Of a DNA stretch of 64,000 bases, positions 9,746 to 18,049 are shown one piece after another. Under the pieces are notes generated by a model. That model saw nothing but the letters and a program-made list of their open reading frames with translations, was not told the DNA's origin and did not search any database. The stretch's first letter is position 1; the number at the start of each line of letters is the position of its first letter. Source of the stretch: Paenibacillus ferrarius (GTDB lineage Bacteria; Bacillota; Bacilli; Paenibacillales; NBRC-103111); the NCBI RefSeq assembly GCF_002027705.1, contig NZ_MBTG01000004.1:62001-126000 (forward strand). The letters are read 5' to 3'. The position numbers and the translations under genes are program-made.

Positions 9746-9829
9746 CCCTACGCCCCACAAACCCTTACCCCACAAGGGTTATTTGCCCTAAACAAAAAAA
9801 GGAACCCAGCCAACGGGGCGTAGGTTCCA
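9746..9829. repeat. Left attachment-site repeat (attL) of the integrated element
   Basis: About 84 bp here match 27346-27428 in the same orientation with few differences. Identical blocks include ACAAGGGTTATTTG (9772-9785) and a run of seven A plus GGAACCCAGCCAACGGGG ending at 9819. The 26-bp perfect block 9794-9819 recurs at 27394-27419, exactly 17,600 bp away. On the minus strand the segment folds as GGAACC...GGTTCC followed by seven T, an intrinsic-terminator shape. A second palindrome AACCCTT/AAGGGTT is also present. The integrase next to the right copy supports its reading as an att site. Confidence 0.8.
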
Positions 9830-9839
9830 AGATTTTAGG

Positions 9840-10156
9840 GATTTTTCCAAGGGTGAAAGATAGGTAAATCTAAGGTGTAAAGCCTTGTGTGGCAAGGATT
9901 TGAGCGATTTCATGAAAATGAAGATGTTTCATTTTCAATGTGCCGCGGAAAGTCGAATCGCTCATTCCCTACCAGAAACCCTACCAAATCATTTATTGGC
10001 TGGTATCTAATCGTTCGAGCAACATAAGGAGTAAACCCTCTTCATAATGATAAAATTCCATAAAAGAATTAGATATTAAACAGTGATCTTTTATATTTTC
10101 ATTAAATTCATTGTGTATTTACGTTTACGTACTTCCGAAAACTTTTTTGGCAGTGT
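9840..10156. other. Noncoding left end of the element with possible integrase arm sites
   Basis: No supported gene lies here. The block CCCTACCAGAAACCCTACCA (9967-9986) resembles CCCTACCAGATTCCTACCAG at 27298-27317 near the other end, in the same orientation. Short repeats like these at both ends suggest arm-type binding sites for the integrase. A perfect 10-bp inverted repeat, TGAAAATGAA/TTCATTTTCA, lies at 9913-9937. Confidence 0.5.
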
Positions 10157-11356
10157 CTATAGTTCGTCATCTGACGAATCTATAGAATGATCCCCTTGAA
10201 ATTTTAATAATCGGGAGTATTCCTCTTGGGATAGGTCAAAAGCTTTACAAATCGAATCGCTGTCACGATTCCATTTTCTTAGAATAAGATCCTTACAACT
10301 AACTGTTAAACTTAATCCTCCAAATAAATCATGATCAAAACTTTCATACCTCTGATAATATGTCCTGCTATATATGAAATCTGACTCTAGCAACATAAAA
10401 ATTGCCCTTACAACAAAATCTTCAAATTTACCCTTTTTACCAGCTTCATTGTATTTTTTTTTCATTTCGTCTTTTCTGTCTATATCTTTTCTTGCTTGTT
10501 CTTGGATTTCTTTCAGTGCTTGCTCTTGGATTTCTTTCAGATATTCCTTATACTCCAATTCTATATAATCCAATGACCTATGGATTTTATGATTTTTTTT
10601 ATCAGTAGTGCGTTCCTGTTTCTTTACGAAAAATTCAAGCAATTTTTCGTAATCATTTAAATTTATATCTGGATTCACACGATCCAATTTTATTATTAAA
10701 AAACCAATAAGTTCTTTAATAATAGGATCATCCAACAATTTTATTTTGATATCTTCTATTGTATTTGAAAAGTCATATGCCAAATCACGATTTAGTATAA
10801 ATTTATCATAATCATGGTTCTCATTGATAAGGTTTCTAAAAACGTTTTTGTCGCTATCTAGTTCAGAATTGTATAAATTTACACATTCTTCAAAAAGATT
10901 ATATAAAACTAATATATCCGTGTGTTCTATTCTAGCTTTAAAATGAGTCAATCCATTACGTAATGTATTTAACCTCTTTAATTTAAAAATAAATTTTTCA
11001 TCAAATCCTTCTACATTATAAAGATAGGCTAGTATTTCATAAGCTTTAGTAAATGAAATCGTATTTAAGGCCCTTTCAAAGGGTATTTTTTCATTTGAAA
11101 ATTTTCTCTGTTTATGAAAACTTTTGAAGGTATCTATAACATCACGATAAGAATTTCTGTCGTGCATTTCATAAATCATAAAATCATTTCTCGACTGCAA
11201 CAAAAATTTAAATGTTAATTCAAGTGCATTATGTAGATTAAGAATTAACATTTTATAATTTTTTACATCGTCAGGTTTCTTGATTATTTTTTCCAAATAA
11301 TCCTCAGATACTTCTAGTGTTAATTTTATATTATCTTCAATTTCTAAATCAAACAT
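10157..11356 (-). CDS. HEPN-motif protein of unknown function
   Basis: The protein is 399 residues from ATG 11356, chosen because AAGGAGG sits 8 nt upstream; the open frame extends to 11422 without such a site. The N-terminal half is helical and contains LRNGLTHF (about residue 137), the R-x4-H signature of HEPN ribonuclease folds. The C-terminal half is charged, with a repeated ALKEIQEQA segment and a likely coiled coil. No other domain was recognised. It lies about 200 bp downstream of the reverse transcriptase on the same strand, with a long hairpin between them. HEPN proteins are frequent toxins or effectors in anti-phage systems, so an effector role is a reasonable guess. Codon use is very AT-rich. 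Confidence 0.6.
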   Translation of the reverse strand: MFDLEIEDNIKLTLEVSEDYLEKIIKKPDDVKNYKMLILNLHNALELTFKFLLQSRNDFMIYEMHDRNSYRDVIDTFKSFHKQRKFSNEKIPFERALNTISFTKAYEILAYLYNVEGFDEKFIFKLKRLNTLRNGLTHFKARIEHTDILVLYNLFEECVNLYNSELDSDKNVFRNLINENHDYDKFILNRDLAYDFSNTIEDIKIKLLDDPIIKELIGFLIIKLDRVNPDINLNDYEKLLEFFVKKQERTTDKKNHKIHRSLDYIELEYKEYLKEIQEQALKEIQEQARKDIDRKDEMKKKYNEAGKKGKFEDFVVRAIFMLLESDFIYSRTYYQRYESFDHDLFGGLSLTVSCKDLILRKWNRDSDSICKAFDLSQEEYSRLLKFQGDHSIDSSDDEL

Positions 11357-11456
11357 GTCAATTAACCTCCTTGAAGTATGACTCCAAAATATCACCGATA
11401 TTGATTTTGACCTGTTCATCAATGTTATGATGCTATTTCAGCAACTTCTGGCATTT

Positions 11457-11519
11457 CCTTTATCATACATGACACAAAGCATTGTGGCGACAATGGTTTG
11501 TGTCATGTATGATAAAAGG
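11457..11519. repeat. 63-nt near-perfect hairpin between reverse transcriptase and HEPN gene
   Basis: The left arm TTTATCATACATGACACAAA pairs exactly with TTTGTGTCATGTATGATAAA. After a single G/G mismatch an inner CATTGT/ACAATG stem closes on a GGCG loop, and CC/GG pairs extend the outside with one bulged A. That gives about 28 base pairs. No T-run follows on either strand, so it is not an ordinary intrinsic terminator. It could be an RNA-processing signal, a protected 3' end, or part of a templating RNA. Confidence 0.85.
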
Positions 11520-11562
11520 GGCTTTGTATTCATAGATACCATTACGACTGATAATTACACGG

Positions 11563-12885
11563 TTATTTAATTTGATTCAGTTGCTTTCTTATTTTCTGCA
11601 TATGATTTTTTCTTACGCAACTGATAGCCTTTTCACCAGTAAATATTCGTTCTGCTTTTTTTACATATGTAATGAAATTTCCTTCACCATTTCTATCGTC
11701 AGCACCTTTTATTGAGTACTTCAAATAAACATTTTTACAACTAATCCGATTACCATTCTTTGTGACACCATTTTTCTTAACTATCGTCTTCAATTTACGA
11801 TACATTCTATAATAATATTTTGAAATTGTCTTATCCCTTAAAGTAACCCTTCGACCATCAAACGTGAATCCTAAGTAATTTATAAAGTTTTTTCCATTTT
11901 TCACATTTTGCAAAATATCCTCATTTCGGCTCCTAATATTCCCTCGAAAACACTCAAAAATCTGCGTTTTCTCAGGCTCCAACTGCACACGTGGAACAGA
12001 CTGAATGACTGAACTGATAAACCGAAAATCATCTTTAAATGTGTCCAAACAATTCGTTGGTAAAATAATTATAAAATCATCACTATACCTCATATACAGC
12101 CCATGTTTCTCTGCAACATAATCATTAATTTTTTTGTCGAACTCTAGCATATAAATGTTGGAAAGGACTGCACTAATCGCAGAGCCTTGGGGTATTCCAA
12201 AACTAACTTTATTAGGCTTAACATACGTCTTCTTTAACTCCTTGAATTGACTAGGAGAGCAAGCCATCTCTAACTTATTAAAAGCTTGAATTCCTTTTAC
12301 ATTATTATCAAAACCATTCAATTTCAACAAATCTTCCAAATTCCAAGTAGAATACTTTGTAATGTTTTTGAATACTGCAAAGTAATCTTCAGGCAACTTG
12401 TTGGTACTCAACAAACTACAAAGTCTTTCTTTTAAATAATTATGATCCAAGCTGTCAAAAAACTTTGTAAAATCACCTATGACTACGTAGCAGTCTTCCT
12501 TATTTTTAACAAAATCAATTGCTGTTTTAGCAAAGTGAATATTGTTCTTATGTAAATTATCTCGATAAGCTATGGCTGAGCCCTCAATGCCATCAAGTTT
12601 AACCCTAGCGTTATAAAATTGATTAAGTTTATAACCATAATACTGATAAATGTATCTATCTATATGAGCAGAATAACAAATTTCACGCGTTTTCGATTTT
12701 ATCCCAGTGATCTTATTGTACTTGAGAAACGATAAAGTATAATGTATAAAAGGATAAAAGCCATGGGTCGCTATTTTCCTAGGATTGCTGATATATTCCC
12801 AAACTCGGTTTAAAGAGACCTTTGAATCGAAATGGGCGTAGTTTCTTCTCTTATTATTTTTCAATTTCCACTCTTGAAGTTCCAC
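11563..12885 (-). CDS. Reverse transcriptase, probable UG/DRT-type anti-phage RT
   Basis: The 440-residue protein carries the RT motifs in order: motif A (VIGDFTKFFDSLDH, about residue 135), motif B (GIPQGSAISAVLSNIYM), the catalytic YMRYSDDFIII, and LEPEKTQIF followed by FINYLGFTFDG. No maturase, endonuclease or integrase domain is fused, and no group II intron structure was noticed, so it does not look like an intron RT. Size and isolation fit the standalone 'unknown group' RTs, several of which are defence-associated (DRT). DRT2 proteins are of similar length and also follow a noncoding RNA. The start is GTG at 12885 after GGTGAT. The exact family is not determined. Confidence 0.85.
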   Translation of the reverse strand: MELQEWKLKNNKRRNYAHFDSKVSLNRVWEYISNPRKIATHGFYPFIHYTLSFLKYNKITGIKSKTREICYSAHIDRYIYQYYGYKLNQFYNARVKLDGIEGSAIAYRDNLHKNNIHFAKTAIDFVKNKEDCYVVIGDFTKFFDSLDHNYLKERLCSLLSTNKLPEDYFAVFKNITKYSTWNLEDLLKLNGFDNNVKGIQAFNKLEMACSPSQFKELKKTYVKPNKVSFGIPQGSAISAVLSNIYMLEFDKKINDYVAEKHGLYMRYSDDFIIILPTNCLDTFKDDFRFISSVIQSVPRVQLEPEKTQIFECFRGNIRSRNEDILQNVKNGKNFINYLGFTFDGRRVTLRDKTISKYYYRMYRKLKTIVKKNGVTKNGNRISCKNVYLKYSIKGADDRNGEGNFITYVKKAERIFTGEKAISCVRKNHMQKIRKQLNQIK

Positions 12886-13197
12886 TTAATCATCACCCAC
12901 CCCAATAAAAGCGTAATACCTGTCAGCATGGGGGGTAGCATCCCTTAGCAGACAGGTATAACTCAACTCGTATTCATTCTGTTTTAAGCCCAGACTAAAT
13001 CCAACTACCCTAAATTTTCGCCCAAATGATTAACTACGTTATAATAGTTAGGGAGGGATGTCCAATGATTACAATTGTGTTCTGGTTAGTCACAATCATG
13101 TTTCTTGAACAGCCATCAACAGAGACGATATTCAATCTAAGAATACCAGTCAGCCAGTTGACAACAATCTCCAACCCTTATGTCTAAAACATAAGGC
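12886..13197 (-). ncRNA. Putative RT-associated noncoding RNA (about 312 nt)
   Basis: A minus-strand promoter at 13204-13231 predicts transcription from about 13197 into the RT gene. The predicted 5' end is at once a stem, CCTTATGT/ACATAAGG (13176-13196). Near the RT start is a second stem, ATACCTGTC/GACAGGTAT (12916-12959), with further inner pairing. The interval carries no minus-strand ORF of note. Defence RTs such as DRT2 use an RNA encoded just upstream of the RT as template, and this layout fits. The boundaries are inferred. Confidence 0.55.
13026..13187 (+). CDS. Small hydrophobic ORF antisense to the putative RT ncRNA (doubtful gene)
   Basis: The frame is open from 13014 to the TAA at 13185-13187. 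ATG 13026 would give 53 residues. ATG 13065 would give 40 residues (MITIVFWLVTIMFLEQ...) with GGGAGGG 7-8 nt upstream. A TATAAT lies at 13040-13045 with a poor -35, and a small stem plus T-run (13207-13228) follows. It could be a type I toxin-like peptide, or simply the cDNA strand of a templating RNA that is kept free of stops. Nothing recognisable is in the sequence. Confidence 0.25.
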   Translation: MINYVIIVREGCPMITIVFWLVTIMFLEQPSTETIFNLRIPVSQLTTISNPYV

Positions 13198-13203
13198 TCT
13201 CTG

Positions 13204-13231
13204 ATTATAGCATATTTTGCTATTTTTTCAA
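13204..13231 (-). promoter_or_regulatory. Sigma-A-type promoter for the RT ncRNA/RT transcript
   Basis: On the minus strand TTGAAA (13226-13231) and TATAAT (13204-13209) are 16 nt apart: five of six and six of six consensus matches. Transcription would begin near 13197, at the edge of a hairpin. Confidence 0.7.
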
Positions 13232-13456
13232 ACTCCAAATGATAGATTCCCTTATATTTCGACAGCATATTCCTGAGATTAAATCTTCCACCACAAGTAG
13301 AATTCGACAGCTTAGAAAACTTTAATTTCCAGCTCCGCCAACAATAGCTACATAATTAAGTACTACATATTAATTGCCGACTACATGCTGATTGCATAAG
13401 CTTATTTGTCCAAGCTAAATACGGAATAACGATCTGGCCTAATATCAATTGCGCTC

Positions 13457-13831
13457 TCAGTCTTTTCCGGCAAATGGTCGGTTAGGTGGATTCAGACCTT
13501 TGTTGTAAAAAGTATTATCGTAATACGCCTGTATTTCCTCATTAGACGCGCCTTTTTTATGCAGATTATTAAGACTCTCAGAATGTTGAACGAAAGGATC
13601 TTGGCTGAGCTTTGCTTCTAGAACTCTTGTAATATCATCCAAGGCATCTTTCTCAGATATAAAACTTCTTCCTGAAGAAAGTCCCTCGCCTGTCTGAGGA
13701 ATTTTTCCCTGAGAACCGAAAGTGTCTTGATCGAAACAAAGAACTTCCAGTTCACCTACAGTATGCCCTGCGACATGGTAATGATATCGCTTAACTTCAT
13801 AAACCAATCCTACCTGTAAATTAATCCCCAT
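13457..13831 (-). CDS. Small protein of unknown function downstream of the helicase
   Basis: The 124-residue protein is read from ATG 13831, which has GGAG 8 nt upstream; a longer frame to 13876 is less likely. It is soluble and charged, without a signal peptide, membrane helix or recognised motif. The C-terminal third includes a helical stretch (GASNEEIQAYYDNTFYNKG). It lies 69 bp downstream of the large helicase gene on the same strand and upstream of the RT promoter, so it is probably co-transcribed with the helicase. It could be a partner or regulator of the helicase, but that rests on position alone. Confidence 0.55.
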   Translation of the reverse strand: MGINLQVGLVYEVKRYHYHVAGHTVGELEVLCFDQDTFGSQGKIPQTGEGLSSGRSFISEKDALDDITRVLEAKLSQDPFVQHSESLNNLHKKGASNEEIQAYYDNTFYNKGLNPPNRPFAGKD

Positions 13832-13900
13832 TGTTAAATCTCCTTTTTTAGATGAACTAATGTAATCAACCAGCAATGTACTTCTAAAATAACACCTAAA

Positions 13901-16900
13901 TCACTTGCTTGAAATAACTCCCAATTCAATACCGGATGTTTCTTTGAGGAAATTCTCTGTCACACCTAATAATTGTAAAATATCCTCTGATGGATTAGCT
14001 TTAGACAAGCTTGGTTGAACTATATAAATCTTAAATTCCATTGGCATTTTTCTCTTAGCAAAACTAAATATTTTCTCAAGTTCATCCATTGTTCCCTTTT
14101 CAAGTCTTGAACATTGAACTCCTTTTCTCCTTTTTGGTTCTCGCCTTAGCAAATGAGAAATAATATCTTTGGCGTCTTTGTGTTTCCAATGCCCTGATTT
14201 TTGAGCTTGTCCACATACTTCATAGAAATTATCAATGCTTTTGCTTATTTTTCCTTTATTCGCAAATTTCAGGTGATACATTCCTACATAAATTACATCG
14301 TCACGAACTTTAATCGTAATTATATCCGCAATTTCTCCACTGTAATCATCATCATAAATGACATCATAATCTTCGTTTTTTAAACGATGAATCATGTGAT
14401 ATTGTATAGAACTCGTTATTTTCGGTGTTACTCCTTGTGATTCTTTGCTTAAATCTACTTCAGACCAATCGATATCAATGATATTCTCAGAAGGAAATAG
14501 ACCTATTCTTTTTTTCAATTTTATATAATCATTGCCTGTAAGTGCCGATCCATCTGAAAACCAAATTGTCGGAAGATATTCTTCAAAAAATTCAGTGGCA
14601 CTTCGTTTTTGCGAACCGTAGACTACTTGTACATTCCCTTTCGTAACTTGAAGGATAGAGTACTCAGCATATTTTATCCCAGTATCCTTAGTAGTATTTT
14701 CGAACAAATAAAGTTTAAAAACTACATTCCCATCTTCTGTATCCAAAGAAAACAACAAGTCTCCGTCCAAAGATGGTTCGTGTAGACTAATCTCGCAACT
14801 TGATAAATTATACTCAGTACCGTTTACTATAAATGCATATTTTATTTCGTTATGTTGCAACATATCCGAATCCAATTCAATCCAGACAGGGAATAGATCA
14901 GGTCTTCCTATTATTTTTTCAGGAACCAACGTTTCACTTAGGATAATATTTGGATCAAGTTCATTATTTACTAATTTTGCACCAATATTTGAGCACCATT
15001 CTTTAAATTCTAGTAAGTCACCTTCCTTCTTAGTCCATATTCTCCCTTTATACGAACAGCCGATATTTACTTTCGATCCTTCTTCGTATCCGGCACCGAC
15101 AACAAACACTTTCTGTCCATTTTGTTTTTCTGCTATAGAAAGTGCTTCACCTACATCATTACCAACACTCATTCTAAATGTAATATCTCTACCTAAAAAA
15201 AGTTTTAATCCTACATTTTGAAGTCTAATTCGGTTGATCCCATGTAAAGCTTTAAATACATTCATATGATTAACTAATTGAGCTTCTTTTCCAATTATCG
15301 AGTTCGCTAACTCCTTATATAAGCTTCCATTATCAGAACTATTAATAAACAAAAGCCTATTTCTATCATCCCAATACATAACTATAGTATCCCAATTAAT
15401 GTTATAAATATCTTTATGGTTTACCCAATCAGGATAATAACTCTTTGCATATACAAAGATAGCAATATTTTCAGTTCTGTTAATATCAAAGAATTTGTAT
15501 TCAAGTTGATTGTATGATTGAATTCCTTTATAAAAATTGTGAGGATTCCATGTACTCCTGTGAGTCTGATAAACTACTGTACTTAGTTTAGGTCGTATGT
15601 TTTGAAATGGAATCTTTGAATTGCTTAATTTTGTGAATCCATCCATCAACTCTCTATATTTAATTTCATTATCAATTTTTAAATGGCTTATATCAGACAA
15701 TATCCTATTCCAATCAGAATCTCTTGCATACAGTTCTTCAAGTTCCTCTGTGACATTCAAGTCAGCAATATTTGCAATAAATGAAGCCTTCCCAAGTTTT
15801 TCGTCATATTTAGTCCTTGTAAAACGACCAGTAAATTGAAGAGTAATCGGAAGACTTTTCCTAATATCATGAAAGGCAGCTATTTTAAGTTCAGGCAAAT
15901 CAAAACCTTCGCCTAACATGTCTACACATACAATGATTTTATGATGTCTATTAATGATGGCTTGATAAATCTCTTTTTTGTTTGGGATATTAGAATAAAT
16001 GAGAGTCGGGTTGTACTTTGTGTATTTTTTGTAAATCTCAAAAACAGACTTGGCCTTTTCCTTAGTTGCACATCTAGCCATTAATATGTGAGGAAGTCCT
16101 TTTTCATGATCTTCTTCTAATCTTTGAACTGCTGTTTGTGCTATAGTCAAGTCAGCTCTCAAAGGGTCATAGTCTCTTATAGAGATAAATTCAATTTCCT
16201 TAAAATATCCATCTTCTTGGGCTTTTATTAAAGGAAAATTAAAGATAATCTTCCCATCTAGCCTTTTTCCATCATTTCTAAATGGAGTCGCTGTGAACAA
16301 AACTAACTTTTCGTTATTAAAACCCAATCTAAATCTTTCCCAAGATTTTGCCTTTATATGGTGAGCTTCATCAATAAATACATGTGAAACAAGTTCAGAC
16401 ATTTCTACCTGATATTCTTTAGAGCAATCAGCTAACAAAGTCATAGTGGATACGATTACGTTGCACGATTCAAAAAAGTGACGTACATTTTCAATGGTTT
16501 GAAACTGCTCTTTAATTACCCCAACAATAGGAAATAAAGCTGCTTCTCCAACTATCCCAAATTTTTTCAATAAACCCAATGTCAAAAATTTCTCTGATAC
16601 TTGCTCACGCAATGAATCACTTGGAACGGCAATAAGTAGTTTTTTGCACTTATTTGCGATTAATGTTGAAAGCATTGTTTCAGTTTTCCCAGTTCCAGTA
16701 GGCATGACAACTGTAGCAATATCTAATGGAAGTTGTAAATGCCCCATAATCGTGTGTAAAGCACCTAACTGCGGTCTTCTTAATCCAACAATATTTTTAC
16801 TTACATCTTCCATTTTATAGTAAAATTGATCATTCCACGATTCAATAATTTCATTCGCTTCGAAAACGTCTTTTTCGCGAGGATGCTTTAACCATTTTTC

Positions 16901-17167
16901 AAATTTCAGTGAGCCATCTTTTAAATTTGTTTCAGTAGGTTCCTTGTTAGACAAAATTACATACTCATAGTCGGGCGGTATAACTGTTGATTTATTAGTA
17001 ACGTAATACTGCGCTACTGAGTCTTCAAGAATCGACATATCTGTTCCAAAAGACAACATTTTAAATCGCACTTTTTTTTCTGGAACAAGAATTTGCTTAA
17101 TAATATTCTTATTATTCCTCTCCTTAAAGAGAAGTTGTTCTAAAGCAGGTAAGGTAAGCTCTACCAT
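13901..17167 (-). CDS. Large SF2 DEAH helicase with C-terminal nuclease-like domain
   Basis: The 1088-residue protein starts at ATG 17167 (GGGAG 9 nt upstream). Helicase motifs are VVMPTGTGKTETML (Walker A, about residue 160), FIDEAHHIK (DEAH box), LFTATPFRNDGKR (motif III) and LQFTGRFTRTK (motif VI), as in HsdR-like SF2 enzymes. The last 170 residues contain GEIADIITIKV, then YVGMYHLKFAN, then YEVCGQAQKSGHW. The spacing of acidic residues and the HLK resembles a PD-(D/E)xK-type nuclease with a variant active site, but this is inference. No methylase or specificity subunit is present, so it is not a classical restriction system. It may act alone or with the small downstream protein. Confidence 0.8.
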   Translation of the reverse strand: MVELTLPALEQLLFKERNNKNIIKQILVPEKKVRFKMLSFGTDMSILEDSVAQYYVTNKSTVIPPDYEYVILSNKEPTETNLKDGSLKFEKWLKHPREKDVFEANEIIESWNDQFYYKMEDVSKNIVGLRRPQLGALHTIMGHLQLPLDIATVVMPTGTGKTETMLSTLIANKCKKLLIAVPSDSLREQVSEKFLTLGLLKKFGIVGEAALFPIVGVIKEQFQTIENVRHFFESCNVIVSTMTLLADCSKEYQVEMSELVSHVFIDEAHHIKAKSWERFRLGFNNEKLVLFTATPFRNDGKRLDGKIIFNFPLIKAQEDGYFKEIEFISIRDYDPLRADLTIAQTAVQRLEEDHEKGLPHILMARCATKEKAKSVFEIYKKYTKYNPTLIYSNIPNKKEIYQAIINRHHKIIVCVDMLGEGFDLPELKIAAFHDIRKSLPITLQFTGRFTRTKYDEKLGKASFIANIADLNVTEELEELYARDSDWNRILSDISHLKIDNEIKYRELMDGFTKLSNSKIPFQNIRPKLSTVVYQTHRSTWNPHNFYKGIQSYNQLEYKFFDINRTENIAIFVYAKSYYPDWVNHKDIYNINWDTIVMYWDDRNRLLFINSSDNGSLYKELANSIIGKEAQLVNHMNVFKALHGINRIRLQNVGLKLFLGRDITFRMSVGNDVGEALSIAEKQNGQKVFVVGAGYEEGSKVNIGCSYKGRIWTKKEGDLLEFKEWCSNIGAKLVNNELDPNIILSETLVPEKIIGRPDLFPVWIELDSDMLQHNEIKYAFIVNGTEYNLSSCEISLHEPSLDGDLLFSLDTEDGNVVFKLYLFENTTKDTGIKYAEYSILQVTKGNVQVVYGSQKRSATEFFEEYLPTIWFSDGSALTGNDYIKLKKRIGLFPSENIIDIDWSEVDLSKESQGVTPKITSSIQYHMIHRLKNEDYDVIYDDDYSGEIADIITIKVRDDVIYVGMYHLKFANKGKISKSIDNFYEVCGQAQKSGHWKHKDAKDIISHLLRREPKRRKGVQCSRLEKGTMDELEKIFSFAKRKMPMEFKIYIVQPSLSKANPSEDILQLLGVTENFLKETSGIELGVISSK

Positions 17168-17280
17168 AATTGACACTCCCTTAGAAATAGACTAAATCAT
17201 TTATATTGTGACAATTCATAATTTCGACATCTTCCGTCATTTTCCTTTTTTGGAACCATGAAAATAAGTCGATGAACCTA

Positions 17281-17437
17281 TTGAAACTCGTAATATCAAC
17301 CGAATGAAATCTATATTATAACCAAGATACCTAGGTATGATAGGTAATCCTCGCACGAGGCAAATCGTGCAAGAGCCGGACAAGATCAAACGTGTCCGAC
17401 TCTTTGTTTTTCCAATTATAAAAATCAGGAGGAATAT
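17281..17437 (+). promoter_or_regulatory. radC leader region with palindrome and hairpins
   Basis: TATATTAT at 17312-17319 could be a -10, though no good -35 is at the right distance. A perfect 12-bp palindrome ATACCTAGGTAT (17327-17338) lies where transcription would start, suggesting an operator. A CACGA/TCGTG hairpin and an intrinsic terminator then precede the radC ribosome-binding site AGGAGG at 17427-17432. The arrangement looks like attenuation. Confidence 0.45.
17372..17411 (+). terminator. Intrinsic terminator in the radC leader
   Basis: AGAGCCGGACA and TGTCCGACTCT form an 11-nt imperfect stem with one mismatch around a 10-nt loop, followed by TTGTTTTT. It ends 15 bp before the radC Shine-Dalgarno site, so transcripts from the leader would stop here unless read-through is allowed. 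Confidence 0.75.
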
Positions 17438-17440
17438 TTG

Positions 17441-18049
17441 ATGAACGATTATCGCAATGAGGAACTAAAAAGGTTGATTTCAGAGTCTTTAAGAGAGCGC
17501 CCAAACAGCTATCTCATTCAACAGCTGATGGAGCAGTTCCCGACAACGACAGAATTAATGAATGTGTCTGAGCAGCAGTTAATCGCCATAAAGGGGATTG
17601 GATTGTGCAAGGCTCGTCAGCTCACTGCCATGTTAAAACTGGCTAAAGCACTTACTATCCCTGCACAAGATCAATATACGATTCATAGCCCTAAAGACGT
17701 GTTTGATCTACTTGAACCTGAATTTAGACATCTAAACAAAGAGCATTTTACATGTTTATTTCTTAACACCAAAAATAAAGTAATCTTCAAGGAAGTCATT
17801 TCCATTGGTAGCCTCAACGCCGCAATTGTCCATCCAAGAGAGGTATTTCACGCTGCCATAAAAAAATGTAGTGCCTCTATTATTTGCGCTCATAACCATC
17901 CGAGCGGAGACCCGTCCCCTAGCTCAGAGGATATCGAATTGACGAAACGGCTAATCCGCGCAGGAGATGTGGTGGGCATAGAAGTCCTTGATCATATCGT
18001 TATCGGTGATCATCGCTATGTAAGTCTTCGGGAACAGGGATTAATATGA
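17441..18049 (+). CDS. radC: RadC-family JAB/MPN+ domain protein
   Basis: The 202-residue protein has an N-terminal helix-hairpin-helix region (AIKGIGLCKARQLTAMLKLA, about residues 47-66) and a C-terminal MPN+ metalloprotease-like domain. The metal-binding signature HNHPSGDPSPSSED is intact. ATG 17441 is chosen because AGGAGG lies 8 nt upstream. Despite the name, RadC proteins have no established repair role, and copies are often carried on mobile elements and defence islands, as here. The gene stands between the leftward helicase and the rightward XRE/GTPase operon and has its own leader with a terminator. Confidence 0.88.
   Translation: MNDYRNEELKRLISESLRERPNSYLIQQLMEQFPTTTELMNVSEQQLIAIKGIGLCKARQLTAMLKLAKALTIPAQDQYTIHSPKDVFDLLEPEFRHLNKEHFTCLFLNTKNKVIFKEVISIGSLNAAIVHPREVFHAAIKKCSASIICAHNHPSGDPSPSSEDIELTKRLIRAGDVVGIEVLDHIVIGDHRYVSLREQGLI

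Noticed and set aside
9794..9825. tRNA or tmRNA 3' end as integration site
   Set aside because: The repeat does not show a T-loop/CCA end and no tRNA or tmRNA body is next to either copy.
11457..13197. Classical retron (msr-msd upstream of RT)
   Set aside because: The RT lacks a recognised retron signature, the long stem is downstream rather than upstream of the RT, and no branching-G/msr layout with flanking inverted repeats a1/a2 was found. It cannot be fully excluded without a family search.
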